From CAVXXD01 sp963765625 (GTDB lineage Bacteria; Actinomycetota; Geothermincolia; Geothermincolales; Geothermincolaceae): a DNA stretch of 64,000 nt. Below are positions 34,248 through 43,386 of this stretch, one piece after another (position 1 is the stretch's first letter; each line of letters starts with the position of its first letter). The notes under the pieces are model-generated. The model saw only the letters and a list, made by a program, of their open reading frames with translations, did no database searches and was not told where the DNA came from. The DNA lies in contig CAVXXD010000017.1 of the NCBI GenBank assembly GCA_963765625.1, forward strand, positions 1 to 64,000. Reading direction: 5' to 3'. A program made the position numbers and the translations under genes.

Positions 34248-35795
34248 ATGATAGTACTGGGTGACATCCCGAGGAAGCACGCCAAGCTCTTTCCGGAATG
34301 GGAATGCCTGGTCTGTGGCGACATCCGCCTGACCTGGAAGGAACTGAACGAGCGGGTCAACCGCCTGGCCCATGGACTGGCCGGGCTTGGGGTCGTCAAA
34401 GAAACCAAGGTGGGGGTGCTGGCGTTAAACTGCCACAAGTACGTAGAGATCTATTACGCCACGGCCAAGCTGGGCGCGGTCGCCGTCCCCCTCAACTTCC
34501 GGTTGTCGCCGGAAGAGCTCGTCTACGTTATTAATCACTCCGATGCGGAAGTACTGGTGGCGGGGGCGGAGTTCATCACCCTGATGGATGAGAGCATGCC
34601 ACGCCTGGAAAAGATCGCCCGGCGCATCTCCCTGGAGCCGGCGGGGGAGGGCTGGACCGATTACGAAGGGCTGCTCGCCTCCTCCCCGGATACGGAGCCC
34701 GATAAGGAGGTGGGCGAGGACGATCTCTGCCAGCTCCAGTACACCGGGGGCACCACCGGACTGCCCAAGGGGGTGATGCTCACCCACCGCAACTACATGA
34801 CCGCGGCCCTGGGGATGGGCCTCCCCAACCTCTTCGAGCCCGGCGACGCCACTCTGCAGGTGCTGCCCATCTTCCACACCGCCTGGTGGCCCATCCTGGT
34901 GCACCACTGCGCGGGAGGCAAGGGGGTCATCGTCAAGCGCTTCGACTTCTCAGAGATCCTGGGCATCGCCGAGCAGGAGCGGGTGACCCACATCAACATG
35001 GTCCCCATCCTCTTCTCCTGGATCCTGGACTTCCCCGACCTGGACAAGTACGACCTCTCTAGCATCAAGTACCTGACTTATGCCGGGGCTCCCATGCCCG
35101 CAGACCTCATGCGGCGCCTGCTGGTAAAGTTCGGCCCCATCTTCCAGCAAGGCTACGGGCTCACCGAGGCCGCCCCCTTGGCCACCATCCTCATGCAGGT
35201 GGACCAGTGCCGGCTGGAGGGGCCGCCCGAACTCACCCGACGCATCTCCTCCGCCGGGCGCGAGTCCCTGGTGACCGAGGTGAGGGTGGTGGACGAGGAC
35301 GATAACGAAGTGCCGCCAGGCGAGGTGGGCGAGATCATCGTGCGTGGCAAGAACATCATGCGGGGCTACTGGAAGGACCCTGAGCTTACCGCGAAGGCGC
35401 TGCGCGACGGCTGGCTGCACACCGGCGACCTGGCCGAGGTGGACGAAGACGGCTACATCTACATCGTGGACCGCAAACACGACATGATCATCACCGGCGG
35501 CGAGAACGTCTACCCCTTCGAGGTGGAGAAGGTCCTCTACGAGCACCCGGCGGTATTGGAAGCGGCGGTGGTGGGCATCAAGGACGAAACCTGGGGCGAG
35601 AAGGTGATCGCGGTGGTCGCTCTCAAGCAAGGGACCGAGGCCGATGAGGATGAGCTGATTAACTTCGTGCGTGAGCGCATCGCCGGATACAAGACGCCCA
35701 AGCAAGTCGTCTTCATGGAGAGTATTCCCAAGACCCCCATCGGCAAGATCCTCCGCCGCGAGGTACGCGAGGGGCTCCAGGCTGACGGCCGATAA
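34248..35795 (+). CDS. Acyl-CoA synthetase (AMP-forming, fatty-acid/aryl-CoA ligase type)
   Basis: The 515-residue adenylate-forming enzyme has all core motifs. The P-loop is YTGGTTGLPKG at about 165, the A5 motif YGLTEAAPLA, the A7 motif GWLHTGDLAEVDEDGY, hinge DRKHDMIITGGENVYP, and the A10 lysine in IPKTPIGKILRR. It should convert the pathway acid to its CoA thioester with ATP. GGGGG precedes the ATG. It stands directly downstream of the OYE reductase after a REP-like element and is followed by a URO-D gene with a 16-base gap. Confidence 0.92.
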   Translation: MIVLGDIPRKHAKLFPEWECLVCGDIRLTWKELNERVNRLAHGLAGLGVVKETKVGVLALNCHKYVEIYYATAKLGAVAVPLNFRLSPEELVYVINHSDAEVLVAGAEFITLMDESMPRLEKIARRISLEPAGEGWTDYEGLLASSPDTEPDKEVGEDDLCQLQYTGGTTGLPKGVMLTHRNYMTAALGMGLPNLFEPGDATLQVLPIFHTAWWPILVHHCAGGKGVIVKRFDFSEILGIAEQERVTHINMVPILFSWILDFPDLDKYDLSSIKYLTYAGAPMPADLMRRLLVKFGPIFQQGYGLTEAAPLATILMQVDQCRLEGPPELTRRISSAGRESLVTEVRVVDEDDNEVPPGEVGEIIVRGKNIMRGYWKDPELTAKALRDGWLHTGDLAEVDEDGYIYIVDRKHDMIITGGENVYPFEVEKVLYEHPAVLEAAVVGIKDETWGEKVIAVVALKQGTEADEDELINFVRERIAGYKTPKQVVFMESIPKTPIGKILRREVREGLQADGR

Positions 35796-35811
35796 ATAGT
35801 GGAGGTGCAGG

Positions 35812-36954
35812 TTGGATTACATGGACTCGCGCGAGCGCATCGACACGGCCATCCGCATGGGCAAGCCGGACCGCGTGCCGGTGGTCCCCATCATCGACTT
35901 CTTCGCCGCCGCTTACGGCGGAATCAGCCAGAAGGAGATGTTCTTCGACGTGAAGAAGTCCGACCGGGCCCTGGAGAAGACCATGCGTGACCTGGGACGT
36001 ATCGACGGGCAGAACCTGACCTACGCCGGCTTCGGCGAAGCCCTTAACTTCTTTTTCCCCACGCCGCCCAGGATCCCGGGGGTGGCCGGAGTCCCCGAGA
36101 GTGAGAGCTTCCAGTTCGTGGAGAAGTCGGTGATGACCGCGGACGAGTACCGGGATATAGAGGCCAAAGGGCCTACGCGCTGGCTGCTCGCCAAGACCGT
36201 CGAGGGAAAGCCGCAATACCAGGGAGTAAGCGGAGCCGCCCGCTTACTGTATATGCTGGCGACTGAGTTCCCCAAGCTGAAGATGTCCATGGTCAGGCTG
36301 AGGAAGATGGGGGTGGAGTCGCTGGTCGGCTACAACATCGCTTTTACTCCCAGCGAGTTCGTCTCGCTCTTACTCCGCTCCTTCAACGACTTCGTGCTGG
36401 ACCTCTACAGGCGGCCGGATGACGTACTGGCGGCCAGCCATTCGCTGACACGAGCCATGCAACTCCAGGGACTGGCACTGGCCCGGCTGAGCGGGGTCAA
36501 GCGGGTCTTCATGGGGGGCGCCCGCACCAGTTCTTCCTTCATCGGGCCGAAGCAGTTCGAGAAGTTCGCCCTGCCGGAATGGGTGGAGATGACCGACTAT
36601 TTCATCAAGCACGGCATCACCCCGGTCCTGCACCTGGACAGCGAATGGACACCCTTCTTCCACTACTTCAAGGAACTGCAGAGGGGTAAATGCGTCCTTA
36701 ATCTCGACGGCATTTCGGACATCTTCAAAGCCAAGGAGATACTGGGAGACCACATGTGCATCATGGGAGACGTCCCCGCTACGATGCTGAAGCTGGGCGA
36801 GCCGGAGGAAGTGGACGAGTACTGCCGCAGGCTCATCACGGAACTGGGGTCGGATGGGGGGTTCATACTAAGTTCGGGATGCACCATCCCGGCGGACGCC
36901 AAGCCGGAGAACGTCAAGGCCATGCTGGCGTCGGTGCATCGATACGGGAGGTGA
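35812..36954 (+). CDS. URO-D/MtaA-family protein (second copy)
   Basis: TTG 35812 is preferred because GGAGG lies six bases upstream; ATG 35821 would have 15. The 380 residues resemble corrinoid-linked URO-D methyltransferases: SRERIDTAIRMGKPDRVPVVP, then TPVLHLDSEWTPFFHYFKEL with the His/Asp pair, VLNLDGISDIFKAKEILGD, and the C-terminal FILSSGCTIPADAKPENV (G-C-x-x-P, the usual zinc-Cys end of the family). It differs clearly from the copy at 20271. No corrinoid protein lies beside it, so it may share the one at 21522. Its stop is six bases before the molybdoenzyme start, suggesting coupling. Confidence 0.82.
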   Translation: MDYMDSRERIDTAIRMGKPDRVPVVPIIDFFAAAYGGISQKEMFFDVKKSDRALEKTMRDLGRIDGQNLTYAGFGEALNFFFPTPPRIPGVAGVPESESFQFVEKSVMTADEYRDIEAKGPTRWLLAKTVEGKPQYQGVSGAARLLYMLATEFPKLKMSMVRLRKMGVESLVGYNIAFTPSEFVSLLLRSFNDFVLDLYRRPDDVLAASHSLTRAMQLQGLALARLSGVKRVFMGGARTSSSFIGPKQFEKFALPEWVEMTDYFIKHGITPVLHLDSEWTPFFHYFKELQRGKCVLNLDGISDIFKAKEILGDHMCIMGDVPATMLKLGEPEEVDEYCRRLITELGSDGGFILSSGCTIPADAKPENVKAMLASVHRYGR

Positions 36955-36959
36955 CCCCG

Positions 36960-39086
36960 GTGAGCGAACGCGTGGTCAGGTCGGCTTGCCGCATGTGCCA
37001 CGGGGTCTGCCAGGTGCTGGTGCACCTGGAGGGGGACCGGGTGGTCAAGGTCACCGGCGATCCGGACAGCCCCACCAGCCGGGGCTACATCTGCCCCAAG
37101 GGCAAGGCTTCGCCGGAGTTGCTCTACCACCCCGACCGCCTTCTCTACCCGCTGCGGCGCGCAGGCAAGCGGGGCGAGAATAAGTGGAAGCGCGTAACCT
37201 GGGACGAGGCTCTGTGCGAGATGACCGAGAGGTTCAGCGCGATCAAGCGGGAGAGCGGCTCCGAGTACCTGGGCATGATGCAGGGCACTGGCCGCCCTTA
37301 TACCGGTTTCACCACCCGCTTCGCCAACGCCTTCGGTACCCCCAACTTCACCGGCGTTGCCCACATCTGCTATTTCCCGCGCTGGCTGGCCAGCCTGTTC
37401 ACCCTGGGGCAGCTACCCGTCTGCGACGTGTACGGTTTCGGGGGAGAAGGGCCTGCCTGCGTGGTCGTCTGGGGGTGCGACGTCACCCACACCGGCGCTT
37501 CGGACGGCATGTGCGGGGGGATGGTACAGAAGGCCATCAACCAGGCGAGCAAGGTCATCGTGGTAGACCCGCGGCGCATCAGGCCGGCGGAGGAGGCCGA
37601 CCACTGGCTGCAGCTGCGCCCGGGTACCGACGGCGCCCTGGCCCTGGCCATGATCAACTCCATCATCGCCGAGGACCTGGTGGACCACGATTTCGTCGAC
37701 GCCTACACCACCGGTTACGAGGAACTGGTCGAACACGTGCGGCCCTTCACCCCGGAATGGGCCGAGCCCATCACCCGGGTGCCCGCGGAGGATATCCGCG
37801 CCGCCGCGCGCACCTACGCAACGACCGCCCCGGCCTGTATCCAATGGGGCAACGCGGTGGACATGAGCGCCTGCAATTTTCAGACCGCCCGATCACTGCT
37901 GATCCTCAGGGCCATCACCGCCAATATAGACCGCCCTGGCAGCGATGTGTTGTGGGTGCCGCCAGCCGGGGTTCAGGAGAGGTCCATCTTCATGAACCTG
38001 GAGATCCCCGGTCTCCAGTTCATGCCGGGGGAAAAGAAGGCCAGGGCGGTAGACGGCCTCAAGTACCCCGTATGCGCGTCCACCCACCCCCCGGCCTTCT
38101 GGCGCTCCATCGTCACTGGCGACCCCTACCGCATGCGCGCCGCGTGGATCGTGGGGTCCAACCCGCTGTGCACCATGACCCATTCCCTGGAGATCGAAGA
38201 GGCCTTGCGTCTGCTCGAGTTCACGGTGGTCTCGGACCTCTTCCTCACTCCCACCGCCCAACTGGCCGACCTGGTGCTGCCGGCGGCCACCTGGCTGGAA
38301 CAGGACGACGTGGTCAACCTGCACAAGATCTGGTGCGTTCTGGCCAGGCGTAAAGTGGCGCAGGTGGGAGAGGCCCGCGACGACCGGGAGATCATCTTCG
38401 AGTTGGCCCACCGCCTGGGACTCGACGAGGCCTTTCCCTGGCCGGACTTCCGCGCCTACCTTGACTGGGTGCTTCAGGACAGCGGCTTGAGCTTCGAGCA
38501 GTTCTGCGCCCTGGGCATACTCTCCGGGGAGATGCGCTATCACAAGTATCGCGACGAGGGGTTCCCGTCTCCCAGCAAGAAGTTCGAGATATACAGCCCC
38601 ATGTTGAAGGGCATGGGCATATCGCCCCTGCCCATCTATCGCGAACCGCCGCTATCCCCGCTCTCCACCCCGGAAGTAGCGGAGAACTATCCCTTCATCC
38701 TCACCACCGGTGCGAAGATAAGGGAATTCTTCCACAGCGAGGGGAGGCAGATCGCGTCGCTGCGGCGCGCCTTCCCCGACCCCCAGGTGGAGATACACCC
38801 CGACACCGCGGCCTCTCTCGGGCTTAAGGAAGGTGACTGGGTGTGGATCGAGACCCCGGTCGATCGCGTGAGGATGCGAGCCCGGCTCAGCGACGGCATC
38901 GCGCCCGACGTGGTCAGCGCCCAGCACGCCTGGTGGTTCCCGGAGAAGGGCCCTCCGGAATACGGCTGGAAGGAATCCAGCGTCAACCTGCTCTTCGGCG
39001 ACACCGAATATGATCCGGATACGGGCTCGGAATCGCTGCGCAGCGCGTTGTGCAGGATCTACAAGGTTGAAAGGATGGAGCGGTGA
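36960..39086 (+). CDS. Molybdopterin oxidoreductase (Mo/W-bisPGD), first copy
   Basis: The start is GTG 36960, eight bases after GGAGG. The 708 residues belong to the DMSO-reductase superfamily. The N-terminal [4Fe-4S] motif is CRMCHGVC with the fourth Cys in RGYICPKGKA. Cofactor-binding segments follow (VVWGCDVTHTGAS; VDPRRIRPAEEADHWLQLRPGTDGALALAM), and the C-terminal beta-barrel ends with AQHAWWFPEKG. No TAT signal is seen, so it should be cytosolic. Acetylene hydratase, thiosulfate/polysulfide reductase and formate-dehydrogenase-like enzymes share this build; the residue at the Mo/W ligand position could not be assigned (the stretch AHICYFPRWLAS is near). It overlaps the RdhA-like gene by four bases (GTGA). 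Confidence 0.85.
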   Translation: MSERVVRSACRMCHGVCQVLVHLEGDRVVKVTGDPDSPTSRGYICPKGKASPELLYHPDRLLYPLRRAGKRGENKWKRVTWDEALCEMTERFSAIKRESGSEYLGMMQGTGRPYTGFTTRFANAFGTPNFTGVAHICYFPRWLASLFTLGQLPVCDVYGFGGEGPACVVVWGCDVTHTGASDGMCGGMVQKAINQASKVIVVDPRRIRPAEEADHWLQLRPGTDGALALAMINSIIAEDLVDHDFVDAYTTGYEELVEHVRPFTPEWAEPITRVPAEDIRAAARTYATTAPACIQWGNAVDMSACNFQTARSLLILRAITANIDRPGSDVLWVPPAGVQERSIFMNLEIPGLQFMPGEKKARAVDGLKYPVCASTHPPAFWRSIVTGDPYRMRAAWIVGSNPLCTMTHSLEIEEALRLLEFTVVSDLFLTPTAQLADLVLPAATWLEQDDVVNLHKIWCVLARRKVAQVGEARDDREIIFELAHRLGLDEAFPWPDFRAYLDWVLQDSGLSFEQFCALGILSGEMRYHKYRDEGFPSPSKKFEIYSPMLKGMGISPLPIYREPPLSPLSTPEVAENYPFILTTGAKIREFFHSEGRQIASLRRAFPDPQVEIHPDTAASLGLKEGDWVWIETPVDRVRMRARLSDGIAPDVVSAQHAWWFPEKGPPEYGWKESSVNLLFGDTEYDPDTGSESLRSALCRIYKVERMER

Positions 39087-40159
39087 GGCTGCGCGAGTAC
39101 CGGGGACAACGCGTGCGGTTCCGGCCGCCGGGACCGGAGGAAGACCGCGTCGCCCTCATCCCCAACCTCGAATACCGACCGAACGAGCTCGATCTCTACT
39201 CGGAAGTCGACCCCCTGCAGGAGAACGTGCCTCCCCTGAGGGGGCCGCGCGTGCTCGAGTATGTGTTAACCCACCACAAGCGAGAGGTGCTCACGGAGAT
39301 CGTCCCCACCACCCCCGCCCTCGTCTACATGGAGGTATTGCAGGCGCAGGTAGATAATTACATGATGAAGAAACATACGGGACCCCGGCCCGACCCACTC
39401 CGTTTGAAACGGGAGATTAAGGAATATTCCGCCTCCCTCGGCTTCGCGCTCTGCGGAGTGACCCGGCTGGACCGCCGCTTCATAGTGGAGGGCTCAGATT
39501 CCCGGTTCCCTTATGAAACGGTCGTGATGCTGGGCATGGAGATGCACAAGGAATGGCTGATGCAAGCCCCCAACTACCGCCTGCGCCGGTATCCGGACTA
39601 CGATGTCTACCGCCGCGCCGGCAACGCGGTGCACAGGGTGGCGCACTTCATCCGCCGCCAGGGGGTATCCTGTTCCGCTCGCGTCCCCTTCAACGGCGCG
39701 GCGGTCTACCCGCTGCACGCTGTCACTGCCGGGTTGGCCGAGCTTGGTGCTTTCGGCGGCGTGCTCACCCCCGAGTTCGGACCCCGCCAGCGCTGGTGCA
39801 TGATCACCGTCGACGCCGACCTGCCCGCGGACGACCCGGCGGACATCGGCCTGGCCGCCTTCTGTGAGCATTGCTTACTATGTGTAAAAAAGTGCCCGGC
39901 CCGGGCCATCCCCGATCAGCCCCTGTGGTGGCGCGGGGTCTACAAGCGCAAGATCGACGACTTAAAATGCTGGGCTTTCTTCACCGGCTGGCATACCTGC
40001 GCCGTGTGCATCAACGTATGCCCCCTGCACCGTTTCGGACCCCGCGAGGTGTTGGAGCATCACGCGCGCACCGGCGAAGTCAAGGGATACGAGCAGATCC
40101 TGGCCGAAAAGCCCATATATAGGAGGGAGCATGGGAGAAGTACGCAAGAGCTCGTGTAA
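39083..40159 (+). CDS. Reductive-dehalogenase-like corrinoid/Fe-S protein
   Basis: The 358 residues start with GTG overlapping the previous stop. The core AGLAELGAFGGVLTPEFGP, then RWCMITVDADLPAD, is the family signature of RdhA/QueG-type proteins that bind cobamide. Two cluster motifs follow: CEHCLLCVKKCP and a second unusual one, CWAFFTGWHTCAVCINVCP. There is no TAT signal and no RdhB membrane anchor gene nearby, so respiratory dehalogenation is unlikely. An N-terminal region of about 110 residues (LREYRGQRVRFRPPGPEED) is extra. The gene is sandwiched between two molybdoenzymes with overlapping ends on both sides, so the three products probably work together in one redox pathway. Confidence 0.8.
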   Translation: MRLREYRGQRVRFRPPGPEEDRVALIPNLEYRPNELDLYSEVDPLQENVPPLRGPRVLEYVLTHHKREVLTEIVPTTPALVYMEVLQAQVDNYMMKKHTGPRPDPLRLKREIKEYSASLGFALCGVTRLDRRFIVEGSDSRFPYETVVMLGMEMHKEWLMQAPNYRLRRYPDYDVYRRAGNAVHRVAHFIRRQGVSCSARVPFNGAAVYPLHAVTAGLAELGAFGGVLTPEFGPRQRWCMITVDADLPADDPADIGLAAFCEHCLLCVKKCPARAIPDQPLWWRGVYKRKIDDLKCWAFFTGWHTCAVCINVCPLHRFGPREVLEHHARTGEVKGYEQILAEKPIYRREHGRSTQELV

Positions 40160-42248
40160 GATGTGCCACGGTGGATGCGGGGTGCTGGTGCACCTCGAGG
40201 ACGGGGAGATCGTCAAGGTAGAAGGCGATCGGGAATCACCTCTGAACCGGGGGAGGCTGTGCGTCAAGGGGCGGGCCAGCCTGGAGCACCTCAATCATCC
40301 CGACCGCCTGAAGTACCCCATGAAGCGGGCCGGGGAGCGGGGTGGGGGAAAGTGGGAACGCATCTCCTGGGACGATGCTCTGGATACCATCGCCTCCAGG
40401 CTCGGTCACATCCGCGAGAAATACGGACCGGAGTCCATCGCCCTGGGGCAGGGGACGGGACGGCGACATTTCAACTACGTGATAAGGCTGGCCAACGCCC
40501 TGGGCACCCCCAACTGGTGCGAGCCCGGCTGCGCCCAGTGCTTCGTCCCCCGCTTGAACACCTCCGTCATCACCTTCGGTGAGTACTTCGTCTGCGACTA
40601 CTACGGGGAGGTCAACCCCGCGTGCATCCTGGCATGGGGGCACAACCCCCTGGTCAGCGGGCCCGACGGCGAGCTCCAATTCCCCCTGCGCGACTGCCTG
40701 AAGAAGGGTTCCCGCCTCATCGTGGTGGACCCGCGGCGCAGTGAGACGGCGGAGCGCGCCGAGCTCTGGCTGCAGCTGCGCCCGGGCACCGACGACGCCC
40801 TGGCCCTGGCCATGCTCAACGTGATCATCACCGAAGGCCTCTGGGACCGGGATTTCGTTGACAACTGGACCAGCGGCTTCGAGGCTCTGGCCGAACGGGT
40901 CAGAGCACACACACCAGAGTGGGCGGATGCGATAACCTGGGTTCCGGCGGAAAAGATACGCGAGGCCGCGCGCCTCTTCGCCACATCGAAGCCCGCCACC
41001 CTGGAGTGGGGGGTGGCCGTCGAGCACACCCCCAACTGCTTCCAGACCTGCCGGGCCCTGGCCATGCTCCCCGCCTTGACCGGCAACATCGACGTCCCCG
41101 GCGGCTGGGTCTGCGGCACGCGACCCCTCGGCTTCTTCCCCTTCCTGGCGGAAAACCTCTCCACTGAGGCGAGGGCCAAGAGACTGGGAGGGGACACCTA
41201 CAGGATGCTCGGAGGCGACGGCGCCATCATGCCGGCTGCGCATGCCCCCAGCCTATTTAAGGCCATGCGCACCGGCGAGCCCTACCCGGTGAAGGCCTTC
41301 CTCATATTCGGCAACAACGCCCTTACGACCTACGCCAATTCCCGGGAGGTCCGCGACTCCCTGATGCATCTGGACCTGCTGGTGGTCACCGACATCTACA
41401 TGACCCCCACGGCAGAACTGGCTGACCTGGTGCTCCCGGCTGCTACCTGGCTTGAGGCGGACGGCCTGCAGGCCTTCCCCATCGCCGCCGACCTGCATGT
41501 ATTGGCCCAGCGCAAGCTGGCCAGCCGATGGGAATGCCGGCCGGACGAGGAGATCATGATAGAGCTGGCCCGGCGGATGAAGCTGCAAGCGGGCACCGAA
41601 CCCCTGCGGGAGGTCCTCGACCTTCAGTTGGAACCGCTCGGCCTCACCTTCGACGAGCTCGTGGAGAAAGGGCACGTCTCCCCGCCCTTGAGATACGAAA
41701 AGTACAGGGAGATGGGGATGTTCCTCACAGCTTCCGGCAAGGTCGAGCTATATTCGAAGATGCTGGAACGCCTGGGTTACGACCCCCTCCCATACTACGA
41801 GGAGCCGCCCGAGAGCCCGCTGGGCACGCCCGAACTACTAGAGGAATATCCACTTATCCTCATAACCGGGGCCAGGATGCCCCAGTTCTTCCACTCCGAG
41901 CACCGGCAGATAACTTCTCTGCGTAAAAGGCACCCCGACCCGCTTACGGAACTCCATCCCGAAACGGCGCAGGCACTGGGTATCGAGGACGGTGACTGGA
42001 TATGGATAGAGACCCGTCGGGGGAGGATAAGGCAGAGGGCGAAGGTAACCTCGGGGATCGATCCACGAGTGGTGCACGTGGAGCACGGATGGTGGTTCCC
42101 GGAGGAGGAGGGGCCGGAGCACGGAGCCTGGAGGTCCAACGCCAACCTCCTCACCGACAACGGGCCGCCTTACGACCCCGCAATGGGCACCTATCAATTG
42201 CGGGCCTTGCTCTGTAAGGTCATCAAGGAAGAGGCAAAGCAGGAATAG
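40131..42248 (+). CDS. Molybdopterin oxidoreductase (Mo/W-bisPGD), second copy
   Basis: ATG 40131 lies inside the end of the RdhA-like gene, after TAGGAGGG. The 705 residues are homologous to the product of 36960: CKMCHGGC with RGRLCVKGRA for [4Fe-4S], AWGHNPLVSGPDGEL, VDPRRSETAERAELWLQLRP, NNALTTYANSREV, and the C-terminal HGWWFPEEEG. The two copies align over their full length with only moderate identity, so they are old paralogues with separate roles, perhaps a heterodimer or sequential steps. Cytosolic location is likely because no signal peptide is present. Downstream is a 210-base gap without a gene. Confidence 0.85.
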   Translation: MGEVRKSSCKMCHGGCGVLVHLEDGEIVKVEGDRESPLNRGRLCVKGRASLEHLNHPDRLKYPMKRAGERGGGKWERISWDDALDTIASRLGHIREKYGPESIALGQGTGRRHFNYVIRLANALGTPNWCEPGCAQCFVPRLNTSVITFGEYFVCDYYGEVNPACILAWGHNPLVSGPDGELQFPLRDCLKKGSRLIVVDPRRSETAERAELWLQLRPGTDDALALAMLNVIITEGLWDRDFVDNWTSGFEALAERVRAHTPEWADAITWVPAEKIREAARLFATSKPATLEWGVAVEHTPNCFQTCRALAMLPALTGNIDVPGGWVCGTRPLGFFPFLAENLSTEARAKRLGGDTYRMLGGDGAIMPAAHAPSLFKAMRTGEPYPVKAFLIFGNNALTTYANSREVRDSLMHLDLLVVTDIYMTPTAELADLVLPAATWLEADGLQAFPIAADLHVLAQRKLASRWECRPDEEIMIELARRMKLQAGTEPLREVLDLQLEPLGLTFDELVEKGHVSPPLRYEKYREMGMFLTASGKVELYSKMLERLGYDPLPYYEEPPESPLGTPELLEEYPLILITGARMPQFFHSEHRQITSLRKRHPDPLTELHPETAQALGIEDGDWIWIETRRGRIRQRAKVTSGIDPRVVHVEHGWWFPEEEGPEHGAWRSNANLLTDNGPPYDPAMGTYQLRALLCKVIKEEAKQE

Positions 42249-42460
42249 AGCTGACGGGGAGTCAACGGTCGACAATCGCCGGGGAGCCGAAATTCTTTGC
42301 AGAACCCGACACCCCTCGTTTACCATGGATACAACATCATTGACAGCGGCATTCATCACAGTAATAACCCCAGCATAACGAGGAGATAGAAAAAACCGAC
42401 AGTTCCGGTCAGCCGGGCTCCCGGAAGCAATTGCTGAAGGGAAGGAGAGAGGGGAGCGCG

Positions 42461-43370
42461 ATGAAGAAATCGACACAGAATATCGTCAAGATGCACGGCC
42501 GCCGCTACGACCGGGCAATCCATAATTTCATCTACTTCGTCTACTACGGCATCTATATTAAATACTTCCTCAAGGCCGGCCGCCTGACCGTAAAGTACCT
42601 GTCAAGGATTCCCATCATCGCACCCACCTTCGGCTTCGTCTACGAGCGCTACCATGCCAAGGTCATCACCCAGGATGACGCCAGAAAAATCCTCTCCCTG
42701 AAAGAGGACGTCATTCTGGGCCCTGACAAAACGGAAAAGATCATACCCTTCAAGTACGCCAACAGCATCGTTCTCGAAGGAACCCGAGTTCATCGCGGTG
42801 ATGGACTGCCCCTGCCGCGCCTCGCGCGCCAATCCCTGCCAACCCATCAACGTCTGCGTGGCGGTGGGCCGCACTACCGCGGAGTTCTGGCTGGAGCACG
42901 GCGAGAAATATCACGCCCGCAAGATCGATCAGGCAGAAGCGCTGGACATCATGGAGAAAGCCCACGAACAGGGATGCATCACCACCGCCTGGTTCAAGGT
43001 GGCGACGGGCGGACGCACCGGGGTCATCTGCCAGTGCTGCACCTGCTGCTGCGGGGCGCTGGAGGCCAACCGCCTGGTCAAGCAGACGGTGGGCGGGGAG
43101 AAATATACCAACATGACCCCCTCCGGTTACGCGGTCGAGTGGGACGAGGAAAAGTGCACGGCTTGCGGCACCTGTGTTGGGGTATGCAACGTCTTCTATG
43201 CTCTTACGCAGACGAATGGCGGGAAGCCCGGGTTAAAAGCCGAACTCTGCCACGGCTGCGGCGTCTGTGTGGAGAAGTGCCCCAACGGGGCGCGCAAGCT
43301 GATAAGGGACGAGTCCGCGAGGGGCTTGATCCCCCTTGATATCGATCTGGCTAAAGAATTGCTGGGCTGA
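42461..43370 (+). CDS. CxCCxCCC-type dicluster ferredoxin protein, paralogue C, frame break near 42779
   Basis: ATG 42461 follows GGAGAGAGGGGAG. The corrected product has about 302 residues. The N-terminal part (VKYLSRIPIIAPTFGFVYER) may include one hydrophobic segment. After an extra G near 42779 the frame continues EEPEFIAVMDCPCR, with CPCRASRANPCQPINVC, CQCCTCCC, then CTACGTCVGVC and CHGCGVCVEKCP. The Cys layout matches paralogues A and B, though sequence identity is lower. It lies between the molybdoenzyme trio and the GMC oxidoreductase, 16 bases before the latter. It may connect the GMC flavoprotein with the molybdoenzymes. Confidence 0.8.
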
Positions 43371-43386
43371 AGAGAGGAGAAGAAGT

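Noticed and set aside
32823..34373. 516-codon minus-strand frame opposite the OYE gene
   Set aside because: Antisense to conserved FMN-barrel motifs; no supporting signals.
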